From assembly GCA_023253245.1 (NCBI GenBank), contig JALRHB010000089.1, positions 1 through 5,443 of the forward strand: a stretch of DNA of 5,443 nucleotides, written 5' to 3'. Shown one piece after another: positions 1 to 5,443 of the stretch. Under the pieces are notes generated by a model. That model was not told where the DNA came from. It did not search any database and saw only the letters and a program-made list of their open reading frames with translations. Made by a program: the position numbers and the translations under genes. How positions within the stretch are numbered: position 1 is the stretch's first letter; every line of letters starts with the position of its first letter. Source of the DNA: Polynucleobacter sp. GTDB lineage: Bacteria > Pseudomonadota > Gammaproteobacteria > Burkholderiales > Burkholderiaceae.

Positions 1-385
1 CAGCTAACAAAGCCACTTCTGCGCGCAAAACTTCGCGTGCACGTGTAACTTGTTGGTCTGCATCTTGCTTAGCTTGAGAAATAATGCGTGCGGCTTCAGC
101 CTGTGCATTGGCCCGAATTTCATCAGCGGACATTTGGGCACGCTTTTCAGCTTCGGCAACACGTTGAACACCTTCTTGACGTGCTTTATTTAATTCTTGC
201 TCGGCCTCATTACTAGCCAATGCCAGCGCTTCTTTACCGCGCTCGGCGGCAGCAAAACCATCAGCAATTTTGCTTGAACGCTCATCTAACGCCTTAACCA
301 AGGGCGGCCACACAAAACGTGCAACAACCCACCATAAGACGAAGAAAACGATCATTTGCGCGAATAGGGTCGCGTTCAGATTCAC
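1..385 (-). CDS. atpF: F1Fo ATP synthase subunit b (AtpF), C-terminus cut by the left edge
   Basis: Subunit b forms the peripheral stalk that holds the F1 head still against rotor torque; it is anchored in the inner membrane and reaches F1 through a long dimeric helix. I read 128 codons. The protein opens with MNLNATLFAQM, matching the classical b-subunit start MNLNAT. One membrane helix follows at about residues 7-28, ending in the typical VWPPL motif. After that comes a charged, alanine-rich coiled coil full of Ala, Glu, Lys, Arg and Gln. The family is about 156 residues long, so roughly 28 C-terminal residues lie off the window. The start is GTG at 385-383; I prefer it to the internal ATG at codon 11 because it restores the conserved N-terminus and has AAAGGA at 391-396, five bases upstream. 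It is the fourth gene of the atp operon, 63 bases after atpE. Confidence 0.96.
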   Translation of the reverse strand, partial: MNLNATLFAQMIVFFVLWWVVARFVWPPLVKALDERSSKIADGFAAAERGKEALALASNEAEQELNKARQEGVQRVAEAEKRAQMSADEIRANAQAEAARIISQAKQDADQQVTRAREVLRAEVALLA

Positions 386-390
386 GATAT

Positions 391-396
391 TCCTTT
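391..396 (-). promoter_or_regulatory. Ribosome binding site deciding the GTG start of atpF
   Basis: On the minus strand this reads AAAGGA and lies five bases before the GTG at 385-383. It supports GTG as the real atpF start over the later in-frame ATG. Confidence 0.75.
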
Positions 397-448
397 CAGT
401 ATTGTTGAGAACAGTCAGATGACCTCATGATCATCTTTGCCAAAACAA

Positions 449-715
449 TTACTTAATAACTGCGAGCAGTGGGTTTGCGAAAGCAAACAACATTGCAACA
501 CCAACGCCGATCAAGAACGCCGCGTCAATCAAACCAGCCAAAAGGAACATCTTAGTTTGGAGTGGCTCCATCAATTCTGGTTGACGTGCGCAAGCTTCGA
601 TATATTTACCGCCCATCAATGCGATGCCCAAACAAGCACCGATCGCGCCAAGGCCAATGATGATGCCAATAGCGATTGCTGTGAAACCTTGAATGTTTGC
701 GAGAAATTGTTGCAT
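449..715 (-). CDS. atpE: F1Fo ATP synthase subunit c (AtpE), proteolipid of the rotor ring
   Basis: Subunit c is a hairpin of two membrane helices; a ring of copies turns as protons bind and leave. At 88 residues it is slightly longer than the 79 of E. coli. Helix 1 covers about residues 8-42 and helix 2 about 52-85, joined by the conserved polar loop Arg44-Gln45-Pro46. The essential proton-binding acid is Asp64 in GLIDAAF, matching E. coli Asp61. Ala65 follows where sodium-driven rings carry Ser after a Glu, so proton coupling is predicted. The inner-helix glycine motif, GxAxGxG in E. coli, is changed here to Gly26-x-Cys28-x-Gly30-x-Ala32, which may affect ring packing. The ATG start has a strong AGGAG eight bases upstream. 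The gene lies 45 bases after atpB in the same operon. Confidence 0.98.
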   Translation of the reverse strand: MQQFLANIQGFTAIAIGIIIGLGAIGACLGIALMGGKYIEACARQPELMEPLQTKMFLLAGLIDAAFLIGVGVAMLFAFANPLLAVIK

Positions 716-723
716 GTTGCTGA

Positions 724-728
724 CTCCT
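724..728 (-). promoter_or_regulatory. Strong ribosome binding site of atpE
   Basis: It reads AGGAG on the minus strand, eight bases before the atpE ATG. It is the best Shine-Dalgarno match among the complete genes here, as expected for the subunit needed in most copies per enzyme. Confidence 0.8.
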
Positions 729-760
729 GAAGTTAAAGAGATAAGTTAAAAATAAAAATC
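729..760 (-). promoter_or_regulatory. U-rich leader before atpE, possible translational enhancer
   Basis: The atpB-atpE gap on the coding strand starts with GATTTTTATTTTTAACTT and stays very rich in A and T up to the AGGAG. In E. coli the atpE initiation region carries a U-rich stretch including UUUUAACU just upstream of its Shine-Dalgarno site, known to raise c-subunit translation. The shared TTTTAACT and the same position suggest an analogous element. This is inference from resemblance; low structure and A/T richness alone could also explain it. Confidence 0.4.
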
Positions 761-1636
761 TTAGTGATGGCTATGCGCTTGCCCGATGTAGACCAAAGTC
801 AACATCATAAAAATAAAGGCTTGCAACAAAATAACCAAAATATGGAAGATGGCCCAAGCTGATCCAGCAATAACATGGCCCACCAATCCGAACATCGATA
901 AATCTAAATTAAATGTCCAGACACTACCAAGCAATGCAATCAGCAAGAACACCAACTCTCCAGCATACATATTGCCGAAAAGTCGCATTCCCAATGAAAC
1001 ACCTTTTGCTAGATATTCAATGATGTTCAAAGCGAGATTGAATGGGGCTAAATACCATTTCGCACCAAACGGAGCGGAGACGAGCTCATGCAAGAAACCA
1101 CCAACACCCTTTACTTTGAAGCTATAAAAGAAAACCAAAAGCAGGACGGACAAAGACATGCCCATCGTTGCATTGAGATCAGTTGTAGGCACAACTTTAT
1201 GGTGTGGAACGTGCACACCAAAACTTTCAATAAAGTGATTGACACCTAAGACCCAATCTACCGGCACCAAGTCTAGGGTGTTGAGCAAGACAATCCAAAA
1301 GAATACAAATAGGGCTAGTGGGGCAATATAGGAACGATCGCCATGAACGATGCTCTTAGATTGTGTCTCGGCCATTTCTACAATCATTTCAACGAAGCAT
1401 TGAAAACGGCCGGGCACCCCAGGGGTCGCGCGACGAGCCGCCAACAACAAAACGAACACCGCGAGCAAACCCATTAAAGACGCCCAAAAAATCGTATCTA
1501 AATTGATGATGCTAAAGTCAATGATGGACGACTGAGGTCCGCCTGAATTATTGAGGTTTTGTAAATGCTCAGAAATGTACGCTGTTGGCGTCATTTGCTC
1601 GGCACCCGAGTGGGCTTGGTTTACTTCGCTAGACAT
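761..1636 (-). CDS. atpB: F1Fo ATP synthase subunit a (AtpB), stator proton channel
   Basis: Subunit a is the membrane stator subunit that supplies the two proton half-channels beside the c-ring. It has 291 residues and several membrane helices, the clearest at about 48-66, 104-121, 157-173, 222-240 and 255-285. The signature SLGMRLFGNMYAGEL holds the essential Arg218 (E. coli Arg210) and Glu227 (Glu219). WAIFHILVILLQAFIF holds His265 (His245) and Gln272 (Gln252). Between the arginine and histidine helices there are 12 more residues than in E. coli, at about 238-252; I recall the same insertion in other Burkholderiales. The ATG start has AAGGA at 1648-1652, 11 bases upstream, a rather long spacing. 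It lies 38 bases after atpI and precedes atpE, the classical order. Confidence 0.98.
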   Translation of the reverse strand: MSSEVNQAHSGAEQMTPTAYISEHLQNLNNSGGPQSSIIDFSIINLDTIFWASLMGLLAVFVLLLAARRATPGVPGRFQCFVEMIVEMAETQSKSIVHGDRSYIAPLALFVFFWIVLLNTLDLVPVDWVLGVNHFIESFGVHVPHHKVVPTTDLNATMGMSLSVLLLVFFYSFKVKGVGGFLHELVSAPFGAKWYLAPFNLALNIIEYLAKGVSLGMRLFGNMYAGELVFLLIALLGSVWTFNLDLSMFGLVGHVIAGSAWAIFHILVILLQAFIFMMLTLVYIGQAHSHH

Positions 1637-1674
1637 CTCTTAAAAGTCCTTTGGTTCAATCACATTTAATACTT

Positions 1675-2169
1675 TTAGCGCCATAACGATGCAAGCCACA
1701 AACACTTTAGGGCTAGCACATAAGTCACCAATAACGGGACCCATAAGACGCCAGGGATTAATAAAGCCACCCCAATAAACAGCATTAATGTCGTGGCGAT
1801 CTTAATAAACTCACCAGAAACTAGTGCTGCCACAAAATTACCTGGATTTAACATTCGCGATTTTTTTGCAAATTCAAGCCTGGTCAAAAACAAGGCTGAT
1901 GGCAAGGCGCTTATTAAACCACCTAAAAAGGCCGAGTAAGTATAAAGGCTTAACCCTACCGGCTCTCCAAAAAAAGACCAAAACATCATACTGAGCGCTG
2001 TAACCACGATTTGCGCCAGCACAATCTTCCAAGGGGATAAAGGGGGGTATTTGAGAGCATTGCTTTCTTGCAATGCGGTCATTTCCGCTTTACTTAAAAC
2101 CCGAATCGCTTCTTCATCGGGTTCATCCCAGTCATTTCCCTTGGAAAATTGATTTTTTTGAGGAATCAA
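1675..2169 (-). CDS. atpI: ATP synthase subunit I (AtpI), Fo assembly factor, with TTG start
   Basis: AtpI is a small membrane protein encoded first in many atp operons. It is not part of the finished enzyme; in studied species it helps assemble the c-ring. The frame codes for 164 residues: an acidic soluble N-terminus (about 1-45, including DEPDEEAIRVLSKAE) and four hydrophobic segments at about 48-68, 78-97, 112-138 and 141-162. The GEFIKIATTLMLF stretch at 119-131 fits the family. Sequence conservation in AtpI is low, so position and topology carry much of the call. The start is uncertain. The frame opens with TTG at 2169-2167 after a stop five codons upstream, without a clear Shine-Dalgarno site. 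The first in-frame ATG is codon 30 (2082-2080), but starting there would lose the acidic N-terminus, which I recall in other Burkholderiales AtpI proteins. Confidence 0.88.
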   Translation of the reverse strand: MIPQKNQFSKGNDWDEPDEEAIRVLSKAEMTALQESNALKYPPLSPWKIVLAQIVVTALSMMFWSFFGEPVGLSLYTYSAFLGGLISALPSALFLTRLEFAKKSRMLNPGNFVAALVSGEFIKIATTLMLFIGVALLIPGVLWVPLLVTYVLALKCLWLASLWR

Positions 2170-2181
2170 TTTAGCCCCGAG

Positions 2182-2210
2182 AGTTTAAAGTGTGCAGTGC
2201 AATATGTCAA
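2182..2210 (-). promoter_or_regulatory. Sigma-70-type promoter of the atp operon
   Basis: In the parB-atpI gap the minus strand has a perfect -35 box TTGACA at 2210-2205, a spacer of exactly 17 bases, and the -10 box TAAACT at 2187-2182 (four of six match TATAAT). Transcription should begin near 2174-2176, toward atpI. The spacer contains the small dyad TGCA-C-TGCA (2193-2201), which might be an operator or chance. Being intergenic, correctly oriented and just before the first atp gene makes this a strong candidate, but it is a prediction from sequence only. Confidence 0.7.
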
Positions 2211-2238
2211 AGGATTTGGCAACATATTTCCACCCAAT

Positions 2239-3123
2239 TTAGGCTTCAATCCCGAGTTTTTTAAGCAGAGCATCCAGCTCATCGAATTGGCTAAATTGAA
2301 TCCTAAGCTCGCCCCCGGCACCCTTGAGCTTAAATTCTGTATTCAGCCCTATTAAATCGGCGATTTCTCGAGTTAAGCGACTTAAATCTGGGTCAACTGG
2401 GGTATTGCCACTAAGCTTGGTTTTGATCTTTTGATCCCCAATTTGACCACCAGCAAGCGCAAGGGCCGTGGCCATTCTCTCGGCCTCGCGAACCGACAAT
2501 CCTTGGGCGGCGATTTTTTGAGCCAACGCTATTTGACTGGCACCAGGAAGTGGGAGTAATGCTCGGGCGTGGCCCATGTCAATATCACCAGCCAGAAGCA
2601 TAACTTGGACCGGCTTTGCCAGTTGAGTTAAGCGCAATAAATTAGTTACAGCACTACGCGATTTGCCGACCGCTTTTGCAGCTTGTTCGTGAGTGAAGCC
2701 AAACTCTTGAATCAATCTAGCCAAACCTTGTGACTCTTCAAGAGGATTTAAATCTTCACGCTGCATATTTTCTACTAAAGCCATTGCAGCAGCAGCTTGA
2801 TCATCAGCTCCAGAAACTAAAACGGGTACCTCTTTGAGCCCTGCTAATGCTGCCGCACGAAAGCGTCGCTCGCCAGCAATAATTTCGTATTTACCTGCCG
2901 CCACTAAGCGCACCAACAATGGTTGCATCACGCCTTGCTCTCGAATACTTTCTGCCAACTCTTGTAATGCATTTGCTTCCATTTTTTGACGTGGCTGATA
3001 TTTACCAGCCTGCAATGCTGTCAAAGGCAAACGATTGATGTCTGTTGAAGTTTCTTTTTGCGATTTATCGCCAAGCAATGCCTCGAGACCGCGACCCAAA
3101 CCTTTTTTCTTAAGCACAACCAT
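2239..3123 (-). CDS. parB: Chromosome partitioning protein ParB (Spo0J family)
   Basis: ParB binds parS and, in the studied family members, uses CTP to close into a clamp that slides along DNA; with ParA it moves the origin region to daughter cells. It has 294 residues, a normal chromosomal ParB length. In order: a basic N-terminal motif KKKGLGRGLEALLGD (5-19) that in the family stimulates ParA ATPase; the ParB/Srx nucleotide-binding domain (about 28-125) with YQPR at 42-45, GERRFRAA at 84-91 and ENMQREDLNPLEE at 118-130; a helix-turn-helix for parS (about 144-165); and a C-terminal dimerisation domain (about 245-294). All key motifs are intact. The start is ATG, 20 bases after parA, with only a weak AGAAAG upstream, so translation probably depends partly on parA. 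A matching parS lies at 5085-5100. Confidence 0.98.
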   Translation of the reverse strand: MVVLKKKGLGRGLEALLGDKSQKETSTDINRLPLTALQAGKYQPRQKMEANALQELAESIREQGVMQPLLVRLVAAGKYEIIAGERRFRAAALAGLKEVPVLVSGADDQAAAAMALVENMQREDLNPLEESQGLARLIQEFGFTHEQAAKAVGKSRSAVTNLLRLTQLAKPVQVMLLAGDIDMGHARALLPLPGASQIALAQKIAAQGLSVREAERMATALALAGGQIGDQKIKTKLSGNTPVDPDLSRLTREIADLIGLNTEFKLKGAGGELRIQFSQFDELDALLKKLGIEA

Positions 3124-3143
3124 AATATTTTCTTTCTAGCTTT

Positions 3144-3914
3144 TTACATTTGCTTAATGCGCTCAATCATCTCTGCACCAAACTCGAGATATGCTTTTGC
3201 ACCACGCGATGATTTATCAAAGGCTACCCCAGGAAGCCCGTAAGATGGGGCCTCGGCAAGACGAACATTACGCGGAATAATAGTCTTAAATACTTTGTCC
3301 CCAAAGTGTTCAAGCAGTTGTTCTGACACTTGTTGCTGTAGCGTCATGCGCGCATCGAACATAACACGTAACAAGCCAATGATGACTAAGTCGGGGTTCA
3401 AGTTTGCATGGACCTGTTTAATAGTGTTTACTAAATCGGACAAACCCTCCAACGCAAAATACTCACACTGCATTGGCACAATGACGCCGTTTGCCGCGCA
3501 CAATCCATTGAGCGTTAACAATGACAATGCAGGTGGGCAATCAATCAAAATAAAATCGTATTCATTCGCAACTTCTGCAAGCGCATCTTTTAAACGTTGC
3601 TCGCGCGAATCCAAATCTACCAATTCAATTTCTGCACCAGCTAAATCACGATTTGCTGGCAAAACGTCGTAGCCCGAACTTTCGCAACGTTGTGCGCATT
3701 TTTTAACCGAAGTTAGTCCAATTAAAACTTGATATACGCTTGAATTCAAATCTGCTTTTTCAATGCCAGAGCCCATCGTGGCATTTCCTTGTGGATCCAA
3801 ATCCACCAGCAAAACTCGCTGCTGATGACCCGCCAAACCGGCGGCCAAATTCACAGCAGTTGTTGTCTTGCCAACTCCACCTTTTTGATTTGCAATACAA
3901 AATATTTTCGCCAT
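3144..3914 (-). CDS. parA: Chromosome partitioning ATPase ParA (Soj family)
   Basis: ParA is a Walker-type ATPase that, as an ATP-bound dimer, coats the nucleoid and is released by ParB, pulling parS complexes apart. It has 256 residues, the size of the short chromosomal Soj type with no N-terminal DNA-binding domain as in plasmid ParA of type Ia. The deviant Walker A motif KGGVGKTT (11-18) has the signature Lys11 and Lys16. Walker A' is LLVDLDPQGNA with Asp40, and Walker B is LIDCPP with Asp125. FDARMTLQQQV (186-196) and RNVRLAEAPSYGLP (215-228) are family-typical. It begins with ATG 17 bases after the rsmG stop and shows no strong ribosome binding site (AAGAAA at most). With parB it forms a two-gene unit that probably shares the mnmG-rsmG transcript. 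Confidence 0.98.
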   Translation of the reverse strand: MAKIFCIANQKGGVGKTTTAVNLAAGLAGHQQRVLLVDLDPQGNATMGSGIEKADLNSSVYQVLIGLTSVKKCAQRCESSGYDVLPANRDLAGAEIELVDLDSREQRLKDALAEVANEYDFILIDCPPALSLLTLNGLCAANGVIVPMQCEYFALEGLSDLVNTIKQVHANLNPDLVIIGLLRVMFDARMTLQQQVSEQLLEHFGDKVFKTIIPRNVRLAEAPSYGLPGVAFDKSSRGAKAYLEFGAEMIERIKQM

Positions 3915-3931
3915 GGATTTTTCTTAAAAGG

Positions 3932-4600
3932 TCATGCCTGAAAGGGAAATTTTCTCATGGGGGAAAGGACCAAAAGTCGCCTTTCCACCATCAAATTTGG
4001 AATACGAAGTGGCTCGTCTGCAATTAAACGCCAGCTATCCTTGCAAATATCTTGCAACTCCTCATCAGCCCGCTTGGCTTTCATTGCAAATACCAGGCCG
4101 TCAGGCCGCAGCAGGGGGAGTGATAGCTCCAAAAAATGGGCTAGATTTGTAAAGGCTCTAGAAATAACAGCATCAAACTGTCCAGGCTCTGACTTCGCCA
4201 CCGCTTCGACGCGCTCACTCAGAACCCGAATATTTTTTAGGCCCAATCTACCCCGTACATGTTGCAAGAATGCAGTCTTTTTACGAACCGCTTCTATCAG
4301 GGTAAGCTGCCATTCGGACTGAATAATGGCAATTGGGATTGCGGGTAAGCCGCCGCCCGATCCAAGATCAGCAATTTTAGGGTGTTGCGCCTTAAGAAAT
4401 TGCCTCATTAAGGGTAAAACTGTAATGGAATCAATGAGATGCAAATGTACTGAATTTTTTTCGCCCTCAATGGCCGTTAAATTGTGCACCTGATTCCAAC
4501 GGCCCATTTCCTGTAAAAAAAGGTCTAAATTGGCAACATTCTCGGGGCTTAAGTTCAAACCAAGCTCCTCAATGCCCAAAGAAAGCAAGTCATTGCTCAT
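3932..4600 (-). CDS. rsmG: 16S rRNA (guanine-N7)-methyltransferase RsmG (GidB)
   Basis: RsmG uses S-adenosylmethionine to methylate N7 of G527 in 16S rRNA, in the streptomycin-binding region of the 30S subunit; loss gives low-level streptomycin resistance in several species. It has 222 residues, near the usual 205-240. Seen here: the N-terminal helices with NLTAI (40-44) and HLIDS (54-58), the SAM-binding loop IADLGSGGGLPAIPIAI (76-92), the acidic end of the next strand at Glu103 followed by the basic stretch RKKTAFLQ (106-113), and SRAF at 148-151. All core motifs are intact. The ATG start lies inside the end of mnmG, overlapping by 11 bases in another frame, with no clear Shine-Dalgarno site. 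This suggests translation coupled to mnmG. parA follows after 17 bases. Confidence 0.98.
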   Translation of the reverse strand: MSNDLLSLGIEELGLNLSPENVANLDLFLQEMGRWNQVHNLTAIEGEKNSVHLHLIDSITVLPLMRQFLKAQHPKIADLGSGGGLPAIPIAIIQSEWQLTLIEAVRKKTAFLQHVRGRLGLKNIRVLSERVEAVAKSEPGQFDAVISRAFTNLAHFLELSLPLLRPDGLVFAMKAKRADEELQDICKDSWRLIADEPLRIPNLMVERRLLVLSPMRKFPFQA

Positions 4601-5443
4601 GGGCTTGTGTTTGAGTGCGCCCCAAACCTTTTTTAAGATGGACTAGGAGCAAAGACAAGGCCGCCGGTGTCACACCAGAAATTCTTCCCGCCTGACCCAA
4701 TGTTGCAGGCTTGTGCAAGTTGAGCTTTTGCTGAACCTCTTTGGATAGGCCTAAAACTTGCGCATAATCAAGCGACTCAGGCAGGGGAAAGGTTTCGTTA
4801 TGCTCTTGTCGCGCAATCTCTGCTGCCTGCCTGTCTATATATCCTTGATATTTAATAGAAATTTCAACTTGGTCACTAATCTGCTGTGCTAAACCTAAAT
4901 CATCATCTAAAAATTCTGGCGCCCACATGCCATTAGACAAAGCAGTGATTGCCTCATAGGTAACACCAGGGCGACGCAAAATATCAGCCAAACTGGACTC
5001 GTGGGACAGGTCTTGCCCAAGCAAACCAGATAAAGCCTGAGCAGCCTCATGTTTTGGGCCAATCCAGATATCTTGCAGGCGAGATGTTTCACGTGAAACA
5101 GCCTCTTGCTTTCTGCAGAACACACTCCATCGGTGGTCATCCACCAGGCCAAGCTCTCGGCCAATAGTGGTTAAACGCATATCTGCGTTATCTTCACGCA
5201 AACTCAAACGATATTCGGCGCGACTTGTGAACATCCGATAGGGCTCTTGCACGCCCAAGGTAATTAAATCGTCAACCAAAACACCAATGTAAGATTCGCT
5301 GCGCCTTGGTAACCAAGGCTCCTTACCTTGAGCAGCAAGTCCAGCGTTAATGCCGGCGAGCATCCCTTGGGCCGCGGCCTCCTCATACCCGGTTGTGCCA
5401 TTAATTTGACCTGCAAAGTACAAACCGGAAATAGCCTTTGTTT
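4590..5443 (-). CDS. mnmG: tRNA U34 modification enzyme MnmG (GidA), N-terminal part off the right edge
   Basis: MnmG, an FAD protein, works with the GTPase MnmE to add carboxymethylaminomethyl to uridine 34 in the wobble position of certain tRNAs. I read the last 283 complete codons of a family of about 630, starting with TKAISGLYFAGQINGTTGYEE, so the FAD-binding N-terminal half is missing only because of the window edge. Signatures are GQINGTTGYEEAAAQG, then YIGVLVDDLITLGVQEPYRM and SRAEYRLSLREDNADMRL. The C-terminal domain has KYQGYIDRQ, LDYAQVLGLS and HKPATLGQAGRISGVTPAA. The frame is open to a TGA at 4592-4590. TTG at 5423 is internal and not a start. A perfect parS site sits within the coding sequence at 5085-5100. 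The tail GRTQTQAHEQ after LVHLKKGL is variable in the family. Confidence 0.97.
   Translation of the reverse strand, partial: TKAISGLYFAGQINGTTGYEEAAAQGMLAGINAGLAAQGKEPWLPRRSESYIGVLVDDLITLGVQEPYRMFTSRAEYRLSLREDNADMRLTTIGRELGLVDDHRWSVFCRKQEAVSRETSRLQDIWIGPKHEAAQALSGLLGQDLSHESSLADILRRPGVTYEAITALSNGMWAPEFLDDDLGLAQQISDQVEISIKYQGYIDRQAAEIARQEHNETFPLPESLDYAQVLGLSKEVQQKLNLHKPATLGQAGRISGVTPAALSLLLVHLKKGLGRTQTQAHEQ
5085..5100. promoter_or_regulatory. parS centromere site (ParB-binding palindrome) inside mnmG
   Basis: The 16 bases TGTTTCACGTGAAACA are a perfect palindrome and match the bacterial parS consensus TGTTNCACGTGAAACA at every position. In mnmG the site is read as GTT TCA CGT GAA ACA, Val-Ser-Arg-Glu-Thr, in a variable helix of the C-terminal region where E. 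coli MnmG, as I recall it, has IERER. It lies about 2 kb upstream of the parB start, in the same gene cluster. ParB from this locus should load here and spread. Such a match by chance is very unlikely, so I am confident of the identity. The number of other parS sites in the chromosome cannot be seen. Confidence 0.94.

Noticed and set aside
35..50. CACGTG core inside atpF as a second parS site
   Set aside because: Only about 10 of 16 bases match parS, nearly all in the six-base core; the flanks do not fit.
418..435. Hairpin GATGA...TCATC in the atpE-atpF gap as a terminator or processing site
   Set aside because: The stem has only five base pairs with an eight-base loop and no T-run after it; too weak to annotate.
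681..687. GTGAAAC, a parS half-site in atpE
   Set aside because: The opposite half is absent and the flanking bases do not continue the consensus.
437..730. 97-codon open frame on the plus strand opposite atpE
   Set aside because: It lies fully antisense to the well-conserved atpE gene, has no recognisable domain, and its composition (many Cys, Gln, Asn, Thr) is what the complement of a membrane protein gene gives.
2577..2582. TTGACA (minus strand) inside parB as a promoter
   Set aside because: It encodes the conserved Asp-Ile-Asp-Met stretch of ParB and has no acceptable -10 box at 16-18 bases.
3001..3024. TTGACA with TATCAG 18 bases on, inside the 5' part of parB
   Set aside because: It lies in conserved coding sequence pointing into parB itself, after its start codon; the -10 match is only four of six, so it is probably chance.
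3789..3797. TGTGGATCC in parA as a DnaA box, hinting at the origin
   Set aside because: It matches TGTGGATAA at only seven of nine positions, is single and lies in coding sequence. No box cluster or AT-rich unwinding region is visible, so the replication origin is not in this window.
4907..5164. 85-codon minus-strand open frame containing LFHVKHL
   Set aside because: It is an alternative frame of mnmG. The FHVKH string is only the other-frame translation of the parS palindrome and does not show a gene.

Overview
The window is a slice of ordinary chromosome from a betaproteobacterium, most likely a Burkholderiales member close to Polynucleobacter. This rests on protein sequence as recalled from the family (the AtpE, AtpB and AtpF wording and the C-terminal AHSHH-type tail of subunit a) and on the gene order mnmG-rsmG-parA-parB-atpI-atpB-atpE-atpF, which is typical of the origin-proximal region of that group. 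No database search was possible, so the genus is an inference. All eight genes lie on the minus strand, so the window reads right to left. Gaps are short and there is no stretch over 300 bases without a gene.

Right part (5443 to 3144): the C-terminal part of mnmG (tRNA U34 modification; its start lies beyond the right edge), then rsmG (16S rRNA G527 methyltransferase) overlapping the mnmG stop by 11 bases, then parA 17 bases further on and parB 20 bases after that. ParA and ParB form the chromosome segregation pair. Their centromere is visible too: a perfect 16-bp parS palindrome, TGTTTCACGTGAAACA, sits inside the mnmG coding sequence at 5085-5100, about 2 kb upstream of parB, where it is translated as Val-Ser-Arg-Glu-Thr. 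ATPase, DNA-binding clamp and binding site are therefore all in this window.

Left part (2238 to 1): a 69-base gap carries a good sigma-70-type promoter (TTGACA, 17 bases, TAAACT) that probably starts the F1Fo ATP synthase operon: atpI (assembly factor), atpB (subunit a), atpE (subunit c) and atpF (subunit b, cut by the left edge and starting with GTG). The Fo proton-path residues are all present: Arg218, Glu227 and His265 in subunit a, and Asp64 in subunit c. The c subunit lacks the known sodium-binding residue pattern, so the enzyme is predicted to be proton-driven.

I see no mobile element, CRISPR array, RNA gene or unknown system. The observations worth a second look are regulatory and architectural: parS embedded in a protein-coding gene, a nearly leaderless TTG start for atpI directly behind its promoter, a U-rich leader before atpE, and a cysteine/alanine variant of the glycine motif in the c-ring inner helix.
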